A DNA stretch of 64,000 nt from Larus michahellis. Lineage: Eukaryota; Chordata; Aves; Charadriiformes; Laridae. Of this stretch, positions 24,101 through 36,700 are shown piece after piece (within the stretch, counting starts at the first letter, position 1; each line of letters opens with the position of its first letter). The notes under the pieces were generated by a model. It worked only from the letters and a program-made list of their open reading frames with translations, was not told the origin of the DNA and did no database searches. Location: the NCBI RefSeq assembly GCF_964199755.1, contig NC_133901.1, forward strand, positions 46,531,418 to 46,595,417, given 5' to 3'. The position numbers were made by a program, and so were the translations under genes.

Positions 24101-24166
24101 AATCATAGAATCATAGAATGGTTTGAGCTGGAAGGGACCTTAAAGATCATCTAGTTCCAACCCCCA
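24101..24166 (-). mobile_element. CR1 LINE 3' fragment, antisense
   Basis: Starts with aatcatagaatcatagaatg, then a gtttgagctggaagggacc stretch, taaagatcatctagttccaa and ccccc. These are the terminal ~65 bp of CR1 in reverse, nearly identical to consensus, so a fairly young but extremely 5'-truncated insertion. Confidence 0.93.
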
Positions 24167-26099
24167 ATATGTGAATAAGCTGAATACATACGAACTATGA
24201 AATCAAAGAATTAATCTGCCATGCTCTATAGAAAGACTAGTACACCCATGATTTATTTTAAATGTCTTTGGGTAGGGTCACCTTCTTTTAGCATGCCAAT
24301 ATACATGACCGTTTGTGCATGTAGAAGATGATCGTATCTGAAAGAGCTGTGGTGATGGGATGAAGCCTTTAAATGCTTTTAAGGTGGATCTTTAGATTGT
24401 CTTTACACCAAGATTGGTACCTACGGGAAACAGAGTCTGCATAAGAAAAGCCTCCGGCACAAAAGCAGGAAAGCTGGCAAAACCTTTGTGTTCACTGTGA
24501 CCTGGTACTTTCCCAATACAACACAGAAACCTGGACCTCCCACCCCCTGTTGCCCAGGATGGTCTGTCATGCAAGATCCTTTATGTCACCTGTAACATTT
24601 TTACGATGGTTTACTCAACTCGGTTCTGTCATCACAGAAGGATTAGCGGATTGCTAATTTCTAACACGTCCCTTCCTCACGAGGTGCAGACTACTTTAAA
24701 TAGCTAATCAACTCACTAGGAATGAGACACCAAAGCCACGTGTTTCTTTAAATGCTAACAGGCACCAAGGGTCCTCTCCAGCTGCCTTTGCAGTTTTGGC
24801 CCCCGCTCTGCACCCGTCACTCAGAATATCTGCAGTTGTGGAAACTGTCAGTGTTACAGCGGTATAAATTTCAAACAGGCTCTGTGTGGTGGTGTCTGAT
24901 AAGATAAGAAAAGTTATTTTGTGATTTCAAGATAGTTTGTCTCCTCTGACAGCTTTCATGTCAGTGTTAAGGACTTCTCGCACAGCATTTGTCTGCATTT
25001 CTAGGAAACAAATATAATTTGGGAACCAGCTTACTTGATTTTTTTAATCTAATAAAACTAACAATACTGATTTTTACAGGAAATTAGGGTCTCTCAAACA
25101 AAAACCACCTAATTCACAAATATGTGCATTTTGCTACTGCATTTCTACCAGGGTTCACTTTATTTCACTGAAAAATATTTCATCAAAGAAAAAAAAAAAT
25201 TGCGTGATACAGCTTTCACAGAAGCACTGTTATTTTTGTGGTTATCTGAAACATTGAGAAATGGTAGTAAGGAAGAATATTTTGAAAATTTTAGGTTGCC
25301 TTCTTGCTGATCTGATGTCCTTGGGATGGCACAGAAAAGAGTAAAATCCCCCAAATAAGGCTTTCATTCTGCAGTTTCTTTCAGCCATCTCTCATGTAAA
25401 GACGTCATCTTTATCATCTCATTTTCCTGAGTCAGGATGTCAGGAAAAGGTTCTGCCTTCTCTTTAACTGAGATGGTCCTGTTCTCGTTTTCTTTATTTT
25501 CTGTTTGTTTTGGACCAGCACATCTAAGACTCCCATAGTGTGTTACAATCATGAGGACATAATACCTGCATTACCTGACGCAAGCAATGCCCCTCTGTTT
25601 TATCTGTGTCCATTCCAGGACCAAAAGATTGCGTCTAAACAAGGCGAGTGTGGTATGGCCTTGTAGCACCCTGTAAGGCACTATTGCAGAAGAAATATCA
25701 GTTCATACTGCCATAGTTTGCATTCTTGAATATATTGTTCAGCATCCAGTCATGCATGATGTCTCCTGCACGCCCACACCGCAAAGCGGTGCCTCCCTGG
25801 ACTTTACTAAAACTGTTCTGGAGCACTCATGGTGCGTGCAATGCCCTCTGTTCAGGCAGCAATGGCGGCCTCTGCTCTGCAGGGTTATGCTTTTAAAAAA
25901 ATAAGCCTCCCAAGGAGTCAGGGTGCAATGAGCAAGTGAGGCTGCAAGGTGATGCTTGGCCACATTCTGATAAAATATTAACGAAATCAATTGGAAATCA
26001 ATGTGAGTTTTACTCCTCATGCCAGCGCTAGAATTAAGCGAACGTTGAAGACTTCTGAAATATTTGAATGTGCAAAGCTTCACTTGCAAGGGAGAGTCA
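24167..26099. other. Unique AT-rich DNA, nothing recognised
   Basis: Small frames only, plus the left part of a 234-codon minus frame (25739-26443) that depends on the GC-rich patch to its right and has no domain. An A run lies near 25188. Confidence 0.55.
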
Positions 26100-26480
26100 G
26101 CTAGAAATGAATTGCCCCCCACAAATCTGCTGCTGAGGTTGCTGCGCTCTCTGAGAGCAACCCCCTCCACGGGCTCACTCTCCTCCCGCTTCGTGACCAT
26201 TTCGAGCTGGTCTTTCCCTCCTCGTCCCTGTGCGCACCTGCGGTGTAGCGGTTTGTTCTGCCCCACGCCCCTGCCAGCATTCCACCATTCCAGAAACCCT
26301 GCAGATAGACGCGTTAACGGGCCACATGGCGGCATTGCCCTGCAGGGCACAGCACGACCCCCCCCCAGGGCTAACGCTGGCCCCAACGCAGCAGCACACG
26401 CTGGGACCACGCTGCACACCGGAGCTGGGACGGGCTCTCCCAACTGCTAACCTCCCGGCCATCAGGCAGGGATGGAGCTG
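26100..26480. other. GC-rich patch
   Basis: About 380 bp clearly richer in GC than its surroundings, with scattered CpG (near 26310, 26330, 26380 and 26430) but below the density of the island at the window start. The longest open frame of the window (234 codons, -) is open here because stop codons are rare in GC-rich DNA. There are no GC boxes or clear donors. A weak island or an old exon remains possible. Confidence 0.4.
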
Positions 26481-28059
26481 TGCTACAGCCTTAGAGTACT
26501 CCTGAAAATTAAAGGAGCTGTGGTTGAAAAGATTTAAGCAATTTTCTCTAAGTCGTTGCCCCTTTTACAAGTTTTCTCTGTCAAAAAGAAGGCGATGTGT
26601 TATTTTCTGAGCAGGACACACCGTTCTCTGTTCAGTGGTGTGCTCTGGGAACGAGGCTTACAAACTTTTGCTGGCAGCTTAGGAAAATATAACAGCATAT
26701 TTACATTTCCTCAGTAACGGGTCCTAACTTTGCATTGGGGCAGGTGAGTTTTGGAAATTTTGGACAAAAGTACTGAGGGCTGCTGGAATCCATTTTAACA
26801 ACTAATATGTTGAACTTCTAAGGAATTGAAAGTGTGTCGGTAAATAGTTTCAAAAAAGATTGAACTATTTTTTATTATGCTGAAAATTCTTTTTTTTTTT
26901 TTTTTAATCAGAATGAAGAGCCAAAGAGGATTAATAAAATGCTCTTCTCCCCAGAGTCCTTTTCCTTTGAAAGTTTTACCTGTACTAACATCTGAGGGTC
27001 CCATTCACTGACGACAGATATCGTGAAAATGTTCTTGTTGAATACAAGGAGAGGTCTGACCAGGCCCTGGGGAGAAGACCCAGAGCCTTCATTACATGCA
27101 ACGCTCATCAGCCTTAGGTACCACATTGCAGATCATTTTAACAGGTTTCGTGCGTGGGGTTTTTGTCTTTGCTGCTTCTGTGGCATGCGACCGAACTGAA
27201 CTTTATAAATATCAAATAGCCCTGTGGTCAGGCTGCTGTGGGTGCAGCGTGTACGAGGGAAAAAGAGAAAGGGGCTGTTTGAAACTTATAATTTTCCTGA
27301 CTTTGTTTTCTGCGTATTGAACTTTAAACATTTTAATATCCGTGTCTATCTTTAGAGGCAGGTGCCGGTCTCTTTGGCTGCAGCACTTCACAGAGCGCAG
27401 CTGTTCCGTGCCGGGTCTCACGCACCGGCTTTGTCCTCTGCTGATTTTTCCTTGGGTAACATTTGCAGGTAAATATATTTTGTTCCCTGTGCTGTAAAAC
27501 TGAAGAACCAGGGACAAGCCAAAACGGGGGGATAGCCTGCCAATAAGAAGCGGATTTTTTCAGAAACGTGATTTAAGAAGTCTTGGCTGGAAATCAATTA
27601 AAGTCCATCATGGAGTATTTGAACTTCAAGACATTTTAGTATGAAGCTGATGCAGGAGAAAACACCATCAGAATAATTTACAAGAGAGATACAGTGTTTT
27701 TACAAGGAGATAAAAGCAGACTTTCCAAGGACAGAACAGCACTCCCTCAGACTTTTGCACAGAACTCAGACTAAACAACCTGAAGTTAATCAAGATTTTT
27801 CTTTTCCTTTTCACTAAAACCAGCAGTCATGCCATGCAAGACCTGTGTGGCTTGTGTGAACAGTTAAATTAAGGTGTTTTCTTACCTTTCTAATAATAGT
27901 TTTAACCTCTATTCTGCGTATGTCCTGACTGGGGACATCAATAGTACTGTAATTTGCGTGTCCCATCTCTGTTATCTTTCCATATACGACTGTGCTTGTG
28001 ATATCTGAGAAAAGTTCAGTCTGTTTACTACCTAAAAAGGCTTATAGCAAAGAAAACTA
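26481..28059. other. Unique DNA, nothing recognised
   Basis: Contains a poly-T run at 26890-26905. Frames of at most 101 codons without motifs. Confidence 0.6.
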
Positions 28060-28440
28060 GTCATGTCAATCACGTCTTTGGCCTCCTGGCTCATCCTTAT
28101 CCCACTGGTTCACAGTATAAGGCTGTTCTGGCAGCGCAGCTTGCTGTACTTTTTAATACAGTCAAATGCAGTACATGATCGTTGCATAATTAAAGAGACA
28201 AAGAAACAGTAGTTGTATTGCAAGTCACCACACGACTGTACAATGGTTATTTGAAGCCATTTGTTGCGTAATTGGCTTGAAACCCTCTTGGAGATTTTTG
28301 AAGCATATCAATCAGAGGTGTTTTAAGAGGATTGCTTTAAAAGATTAGTCGTTAGAAATTAATAAATGCAATGATTTAGGGGCCTTTCTCCTATTTCGTT
28401 AACAAAAACCTAGAGCAACTAATTTTAACAGTTAATCACT
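28060..28440. promoter_or_regulatory. Candidate conserved non-coding element
   Basis: Non-repetitive sequence with a TAATTA core in gcataattaaag (about 28183), gcgtaattggc (about 28267) and TTTTAACAGTTAATCACT near its end. The spacing and lack of repeats fit an enhancer-type element. Inferred from composition. Confidence 0.35.
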
Positions 28441-31059
28441 ACTATTTTTTTTTTTATTACTTATTTAAAGAAAGGCCATGATGTATTTTATGTGGGTGCT
28501 GAAACACAGTGCCTGTGTCAGGCTCTCTCCTGTTACCCACTGATAGACAGATACAGTGAAAAGTAGTTTTTCCATTCTAGGGCTCTTTCTTCCATGCTCT
28601 ATAGCCAAGCATCTTTCTCTTGTGGCTTAATATCCTAATTCACTTGATGTGGACTCGTCCTCAAGGTCCAAATCTTTCAAGTAGTTTGTAGGATATTACT
28701 TAGTGATGAATACAAGATCTATTCTGTGACAGCGTATCACATTCACTGGCAAAAAGTACAAAGCATACGCGAGAATAGCAGGGTTTGCAAGAGAGCAATA
28801 CCAGGCTGCAACACAAAGCAAGAAGCAACACAGGGCACAGTTTTACAGTGAAACTTGAAATGATCAATGTTTATGGTATAGATTAAAAAAAAAAAAAATA
28901 TAAAAGAAATAAGGCCAGTTGGGGAAATAAACGTCTGGTGGAGGAAAAACACGAGAATGGGAAAGAGTTCTTTAGAAGGTATCATTGCACCTGGAGAACA
29001 GAGAAGTTAAATTTATCCAGCAAGGAGAAGTTTGCAACAATACAGCTTAACAGTGTGGTTAAGCAACGTAAAAACACTGCAATCAGCCAGAGATTCAGAT
29101 ATTTAACGCCTCGTGTCCCAGCAGCTGACTCAACAATAGCAGAGTAATATTTCAACGTACACTTTACAACGTATTTCCCTTGCCAATGTGCTTAGGAAAA
29201 TCTATAATTAGATATAATAATTAGGAGCATGGCAATATATTATTGGAGTTGAGTGAATGTCTTGCAGTAAAGAGGCAGACTTCTTGCTTGTTGAATTTTC
29301 CTCAAACAGCCTGGATCTTTCTTAGCGATTGCCAGATCACCTACTTCACTGCTTTATCAGTTGTCTTGGTTTAGAATGATGACTGACTGTCTGGACTAGT
29401 CACCGCTCTATCCAAACCTCAATTGCCTACACTTCCTCAGGAGCCAACCCTTAGATAAACTGGACACAGTGTTGAAGTTGAGAGTTTGAAATTTCGGTTT
29501 GCGTAGTCCCATTACGTTATGATTATTACACGTGTATTTTTCTGGGTTTACAGCTCTGAGAAAGCGAGGTCAGGTCTTTGTGCCGGGGCAATCATGTAGG
29601 AGTAAGCAGAAATTGTTCTCGTGGCACGTTCAGTACAGGCCGCATCACTTCCAGGTTTGTTATCCTCTGCTGGCCCCACCGCAGTCGTTAACATGGGGAC
29701 TGCGTTTGCATAAAACCAGTCCTGCTCCGCAGTTCGGATCCAGCTGCCTCCTTTCTTGGCTGTAACTCTGAGCCCCTTTGGAGGGATGACGGCAGGGGAT
29801 CTCTCTGTGTTTATCAAAAGGTGGCCAGTGTAACTAACTGCTTTAATCTAGAATCCTAGCTACGATGGCGAGGCCTTCCAGATTTTCCAAGCCGCCACAG
29901 AAACATGTACGAAGATTTAACAGGGGTGAAGAAAAAAAAAAAAAAAAAAGAAAAAGACAGAAATCTTGGAAAGGCTACTAGTAGTGTTCAGGGGACAAAG
30001 TTTAATCCTCATTAGGTGGTGTAATGTTGAACATGATTTGCTGTACTGCAGCTTTGTTAGTCAGCTAACAGCTTGATTTTACAATTGTGCTCACGTACAG
30101 TTCACACTTTTATTTAAGAAATCCCAATAAAGGTAATATGCCTTGTGCTGTAGCTATGGCTTGAAAAATAACTGAGTTAAAGCTTAGTTTCTTTTTATGG
30201 CACTTAAACTTTAATAGTGTTTTTTTCTTTTATTGATCTCTTGAACACTTCATTTGATACTAAAACTAGAAGAAAGCTGAATCACCCGTTCCAAATCCTT
30301 AAGGCAGGACTGGACAGTCTGAAGTGAAATCTAAATATTGAAAGATCACCTTTCATCTACAATGGGTTAAGCTAGACCCTCCGTTTCCTCCCCATCTTCC
30401 TGAACTTTGGAGCGAGCTGATCCTGTCAGCCTGCGCAGAGGCTTTGGAAGAACACACCTGGACCATGATGCTAAACCTTGGCTAGAAATCGCCACCTCTT
30501 CTAGACAAGAGCATTTTCTGCCCCATACCACAGACCCTCTGCTTTTACTGTGAAACAATGAAAATGATGCGGTAGAATTCAAATAGCACAAATACCCTGT
30601 ATCGCTTCACCGCCTGCACCGAGCGCGGTTCTGGTGATGGTGGCACTGTCCTGTTGGGGGGGACAAAAACGGCTTTGCTGCAAGAGCAGCCGTTCAGCCA
30701 GACTGGGCTTCTGATTTCTCACCCTGGCTAAACTACGCAATGGGATTAAATTAGATCTCTTACATTGTTCACTGACTTCTGGTAAATTACACCTTTGATT
30801 TCTGGTCCAATGAAAAGGTGCTAATTACCTTTTTAAGTGCTCATTTAATGTTCTGCAGTGACATAAAGCATGAGTGCAGCCGCCTGCATGCCCGAACCTT
30901 CCAGAGGTTTCTCCCCGGCTGCTCGCTCTCATCAGCCTTTTTCATTTTTCCTCTGCTCCTTCCCTCTGTCCCTCCAAGGCACCTGCTGTGTGCCAGTTCT
31001 TCTACAGCTGAATAAATCTACAACGTTGTTTGCTGCAACTGGCTCCATTTTAACCCATT
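28441..31059. other. AT-rich DNA with homopolymers, no supported gene
   Basis: Homopolymers of A at 28885-28898 and 29932-29949 and of T near 28445. 30770-30900 (ggtaaattacacctttg, gtgctaattacctttttaag) could be a short conserved element. Frames are short. Confidence 0.5.
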
Positions 31060-31097
31060 AAAAAAAAAAAAAACAAAAAAAAACCCCCAAAAACCCT
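31060..31097 (+). repeat. A/C-rich low-complexity tract
   Basis: Two A runs separated by one C, then CCCCCAAAAACCC. Third example of this tract type in the window. Confidence 0.8.
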
Positions 31098-31139
31098 GAC
31101 AACCTGTCTGGGTCTCATTGCCCGGCTCGCATTATGATT

Positions 31140-32430
31140 TTTCTTGCAGCTGGAGCTTAGCAGATCTCAGCTTGCAAATGGGTTTCCCAACTCTTCCCAT
31201 GAGGAGAGGTTTATCTGGGGAAACATTTCAACCAGGCCTTATGAAGCCCGCACCTCCCTGTTTTATAAATGCTTTATAACTGCTCTGTGCTGTCCCCAGT
31301 GTGGCCAGCAGCGCTCTGGGGCCGAGGCGTCCAACCCACCCACCAGGAATTGCACACACACGGCAGGGAAGCGGCTGGAACCAGGGACTGTTCTCCCCTT
31401 GCAGCAGCACACACAGCCTGGCCTCCACATCTCCAGAGCGGTGGGACCCTGGCGTGGCTGTCCCTAGTTCCGGAATGGCTAGGACACACAGTTCTGCCCT
31501 CAGACTTCTTCTCACTTTGGTCCAGGTGCCCTAGACCTCAACACTGGTGACCCAGACCTCAGCGTCTCAGCTATGTCCTGCCAAAGCTGTGGCTGTTCCC
31601 CGACCTCCTGCCAGCTGGGATGGGGACACTAGCCTGGTCCTGCTGAGGGATTTCCATGGCTGCTCTGTGGCAGCACCCACCTCCCCTCCCCGCGGGCCGG
31701 CCAGGGCTCAGCTCCTTCTGTGCCGGTTCTCGACTCAAGTTTTCAGGTGCGGCTTACTGCGACAGAAGCGGAGGCTTAAAATGCAGTTCTCACGTCAGCG
31801 CGTGTAACTGCATTCTGTTAAAAAACCTGCCGGCTTCTAACAGCTTGTGTTTCATTAGGGAGAAAAAAATCCCCAAACACTGCTTTTTCTTTTGCTCACC
31901 GCCAGCCCTGCCGACACTCTCTGGGGCTCCCTGGCGCAGCAGCACCCAGCCACAGACCTGCACCTCCCAGGGTGGGAGCCCCCAGATCATCCCCCCTCTG
32001 AGCCTCAGAGGGCAGGGTCCGCTCAAGGCTCAGGTAGCCTCGTCTCGTGCAAAGCCGGTAGGCAAGAAAATGTCAGTTTTCTTCAGTTCTATAAATGGGA
32101 AAAATCCATCCTGGAATGGTGGTGGCACAGAGGGCTCCTGGTGCCTGCCCTGCCTCTGTGGGATGGATGATGAACCCACACTTAAATTAGGCACGGGCCA
32201 GGCTGAAGTTGTTTTACAGGAGGTTTTTCCCTTCCTGGTTTAAACATTATTAAACCTTTTTCATGTTAGCTTTGTTTGCCAAAACCTGTCGGTTATGGCT
32301 TGGTGGGGGCTCTGCTGACAAGGACCGTGCACAGCCGCGCTCCTGACAGCCCTCCCGGGACAAAACCCCTTCCATGGGGCACAGCCGTGGCCGGGGCTCA
32401 GCAGGGCTGGCCAGCCAGTGCTCCTCTGCT
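31140..32430. other. GC-rich segment without CpG-island density
   Basis: About 1.3 kb of raised GC, with several overlapping frames on both strands (up to 195 codons at 31656-32243, +). None shows a domain. CpG is sparse except near 32330-32390. A strong acceptor-like ttttcttgcag precedes it at about 31139-31149. An exon-bearing segment or an isochore fluctuation are both possible. Confidence 0.4.
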
Positions 32431-33778
32431 TTGAAAGCACACTGGCTTATTTTTCGTCGTTACTTCCAAAGAAGATTAAATATGCCCTAATTTGAACTAT
32501 TTTGAATTATTTTGCTTTCACTCAAACATCCAGCTATGCTGCATGAAACCCAGGCCATTGCATGAGAATCAGATTGCCCCCACTTACCTCCCACAGAATC
32601 CTACTGTCAGGGGTTTTATTCCCTAACCGTTACCAGGACAAATATTCCCAGCTACTATGGTGAAGTTCAGTTATTAAAAAAAATAATAAAATAAAATAAT
32701 AAAAAAGAAACCCATGCCACAAATCAGAGATTTCAAACAGCAGTTAACTTACTGGCTAAGTGCCAGGGATCCTGTAGATATTTGTGGGATATCTACCACC
32801 ACAGTGAAGCTGCTCCATCCAAATGAGTGCGCACCTATGCCATGCACTTGCTTAGCTCTCTGTTTTGTCCCTAGACCCTGTTTCTCTAGTTGCTCCCACC
32901 ATGACACATGCCGGTTGCTACTGCACTCCTTTGTGGAGATGGAGCCCATGCAGGGAGGACAGCATGCTTCGCTCCCAGGCGCCACACCAGAGACAAAAGA
33001 ACTTGGATCAGGTTAGGTTTGTTCCCTAACCTGAGTCCGAGCAAACAGTACTCAGTGGGTTTGTGACCTCAGATGCCTCCACATCTCCTCATGCTGCACA
33101 ACACACCTCCGCGGAAGCAAACAGTATTTGTACCATGCTGCTGGCCATCAGTGGAGCTTCTTATCCTTGTGGGCCGTTCTTATCATTTGAACCAAAATAT
33201 CTCTTTTATGTACACATGCTGAAGTCACTGATGATGCTGCCAGACAGCCTGGTGAGGCCCACAGCTATGTATTTTGACATGGCCAACTCACTCCAAAAGG
33301 CTGAAGTTGACCTGTGGTCCTGGCCTCCCTCTCTGGTGCCGTCACTTGGGACGGGGGTGGGAGCATTTTCCTGCTTGTTGTGATCGATTCTTCCAACCTA
33401 GACCTCCACAAGCCCTTTCCTGCACTCAGACCCTGCACATTGAAATAGTGTTTGCAGACATATTCTAATGAGGCCAGGAAGATGCAAGGACATCCAAGGA
33501 CTGAAGTAAAAAGATTTTTTTTCTGGAGCAGCACCGCTCCTTTCCAACCTCTTTTGATAGGTCTGCATTGACCAGAAAAACAAAGACTTAACCACAGTAG
33601 TCTTCAGAATTTAGTCTTTACCAAAACTTTATACAGTCCCTTATCTTGCATATCTCTTCACAGCTCTGAAATATGCAGGATCAAGCATAAATAAGACTAT
33701 TTCAAGAGCAGAAAGTTCTACTCAGATATTAAGACAGACTGTTCTATACATAGATCTACAGAAAATGATTCAGACTGA
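32431..33778. other. Unique DNA with an (AAAT)n-like tract
   Basis: 32435-32560 is AT-rich non-repetitive sequence that might be conserved. 32671-32710 is an A-rich tract with AATAAAATA units. Frames of at most 106 codons have no motifs. Confidence 0.5.
32671..32710 (+). repeat. (TAAAA)n-like A-rich tract
   Basis: AATAATAAAATAAAATAATAAA core with flanking A runs. Confidence 0.75.
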
Positions 33779-33796
33779 TTTTTTTTTTTTTTTTTT
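33779..33796 (+). repeat. Poly-T run (18)
   Basis: Uninterrupted T18; a second run of 16 T lies at 34114-34129. Confidence 0.9.
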
Positions 33797-36700
33797 AAAT
33801 GTGAATTGGGGAGAGCTGGTAGGTAGCCGTGATATTTACGAGCTATTTATGGCCAACTTGTGAGGTGTTTTGTTGGTGTTATTTGTTTTTGGTTTTGTTT
33901 TTTAAAAAGAAGGAGAGCCTCAATGCACCAAAATATGGGTGTGTAGTTGAAATTGCCTTAGGTAAAGTTTTTCCTCACTAAAAACGTATTCTTACATTTC
34001 AAGTAATGTAATTTGGTTTACAGGAATACTGAGAAGGTAAGTCATTCTTTCAGAGTAGCAATTATTTTCGTCCTGAGAAGCTGTCAGGGTTAAATTGTTA
34101 ACATGCAAGGTTGTTTTTTTTTTTTTTTTGAAATATGCATGTGCTATATTAATGACCCAATCTGTCCCCCCAAGGAGCCATTTGGTTTTTAGCTTTTTAA
34201 CTATTTTTTTTTTATTATTTATATTGAGGAAGCAATCAAACTCTCATCTGGGCTTTTTTCATTGACATCAGTATGATTGCTTTGGGCTTTTATAAGGGAG
34301 AATTAATTAAGGGCACTGATTCATGACTGAATTGGATTCAACTTTGGTGGCTAAAGAGGTTACTGCTGAGGTGATAACCTCAGCTCCTCTGAACCTGACA
34401 GGAGTCGTGAACCAGAGCCCCCTCCCGCTGCAGCTCGCGGCCCAGCATGTTAGCATAAACTGAAATCAATGGCTGCTGGGGTTAATACAGCCTGCTGTGA
34501 ACTGCGAGGGCCCAAGAGCAGAGCAACTACCTCTTCTACCACCCCTGCCCCACCAGCTCCTGCCAGACGGGTGCCGTGGCCACCAGGAAGCGGCAGCTCT
34601 TTCAGTGGCCCAGAGCCTGCCAATCCCCGCTCTGTGTCTTGCCATCTAGCTACACTGTGAAAAGCTGGATATTAAATATCAGAACGAGTTGGATTTTTGT
34701 TAGTTTTCGGCATCTGCCAGGCTTGGCTGGCGCAACTAGTCTGGCTGATTTCAGGAGGAGTTTTGAGGAGGTTTACGGCTCTGCAAAACAATAAGCTAAA
34801 TTCTGTATAATTTTACTTTGAAATAAGCCAGGCAAAAGATACTCTTCCCAGCTCACATCACCATTCCTCGCACAATAAGTATTTTACGCATGATTTTTAA
34901 CTCAGAGGTGGGAGAAGAGCCAAGAATAAGTTCCCAAGGTATACAAAACCTTACTAAATTGGAGTGTAATACTAGGAAAAGAGTGCACATGCAGATGTGA
35001 ATTCAACTGATCTTCAAGGGGATGTTTGCTTTTGCAATCCTATTCTCATTTCTACAGCTGCTGGTGATTAAAGCCTAGACCATTGTAGCTACTGCCAGTA
35101 AAAGAAAAGCCTAAATTTAAGTAGCGTCTCCAACAGAGGCAAAATTGAAAACAAGGTGCTAGTGTCTGGTTGTTAACACCTTAGACAAAGACCAGAAATA
35201 CAGCTGGGGAATTTTTTCAAGGGAAGAAGAGACTTTCATCACGGAAGAACATTAAAAAAAGCACAGTTCAATGTCAGTCAAAGTTAATTGTGAATTTGTG
35301 CAAAGTTCATTGAAGTAGGTTCTGCAGATTTGCTTGGAAGAAAACAACATGTGATTACATTCTTCAAATGTTTCTATTTTTGTTTAAAACTCAAGTTAAA
35401 TATCTTCATAATGAAGAAGGAAAAAGACATCCAAAATAAACTGGGTGTTTTAGGTACTTTTGAAGGAGAACAGACAGAGATAGGGACCTTTTTTCAACTG
35501 CTTTTGTTTTGAGATCCTGACCTGTACACATATAAAGTACCAAGTTGCTGCAAGTTGTGCCCCTTTGCTATTCATTCATCCCAATTCCTGACAGTTTTGT
35601 ATGACACATACACAGCTATTTATTATCTAAGCTGAATTTGGCCTAAAAACTTCTACAGGAGATTTCACCTGGTATGTGCAGACTGCGTTTGATCTCATAC
35701 CTGCCATGTCGTCGTTTCAGTAAGAATATGTGGTGGCAAAAATGTACAACGTTCTTCTAATTAGGCATCGTAAAACATTTGTAACCATTACCGAGTTGTA
35801 TCTTAGGAAGTGTATCGCAAAGAAGTGAAAGACTCACCCAGGAGAGCGTCCTCCGTCGCTTTTCCTCACTCACGCCGATTTCCGTCAGGGATTCGGATCA
35901 GGTGTGGGACCCATTTGTCTTTACCTTATTACTACGTACAGCCCTACCTCCTCTGCTCGCTTTTACTGGGAAGAGTGAAGTGGATGAGACACAATCTAGT
36001 TCCAACTCGTGAATGACCAAACCACCAGTCTCTCTGTTTTTGACAGCCTTCTCAAGGCTGCAGTTAAGGACCGTTCCCTGGTTAATCTTGTATGACTCGC
36101 CCAGCTTAGTACCGCTCAGGCCATGGGATTCTTTTTAACTTAAGAAATCTTTAAAGCGTTACTATTTACAGAGGACTGCACCCATAGCAATCATGTTTAT
36201 ATCTGCAGTGAGAGATGATGCAATTCCTATTGCTTTCCTAGCAAATGGGGAGAGCTACAAGGAGTGGCACTTCATTTCTTATTTTGGTTACGAGTCATCA
36301 GCTCTTACCTTAAATACTAAGGCCATGTCTCCCTATCGAAGAAAAAATTGCTCTAATCGAGAAAGAAAAATAGTCAAGCCTGGACAGAAGCCTTACATTG
36401 ATAGTTATGAGGGGTTTAAGTAGGCCCCATGTTAATGAAGCCAAAACCCCAAGAGCGGATGATATTTTCCTTCTCCACAGCAAGTGTGAAGCGTGTTGAA
36501 AGAAGCAGGGACTCTCCTGGCTTAGAAAGGCCATTGGGACCACACACACACCTGTGACTCTGCGGCACCTCACGGCATCAGAAAACTTCTTGTTTTAAGC
36601 TACATTCTTTCTGAAAAAAATAAGACTTCTGTTCCTCTCCCCCATCGCCTAAATTGCAGATAAATAGAACAGTTACTTCTAGAGCTGCTAATTCTCAGGC

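Noticed and set aside
25739..26443. Longest open frame, 234 codons on the minus strand
   Set aside because: Its openness comes from the GC-rich patch; the peptide shows no domain, the codons extend into plain AT-rich DNA, and there is no promoter or splice context.
31139..31149. Acceptor-like ttttcttgcag
   Set aside because: Such sites occur many times in the window; no donor or coding frame supports this one.
31656..32243. 195-codon plus-strand frame
   Set aside because: Lies in GC-rich DNA with several other overlapping frames on both strands; no recognisable protein.
32314..32327. 14-base match to window positions 1-14
   Set aside because: Several 14-base matches are expected by chance in 64 kb, and the match does not extend.
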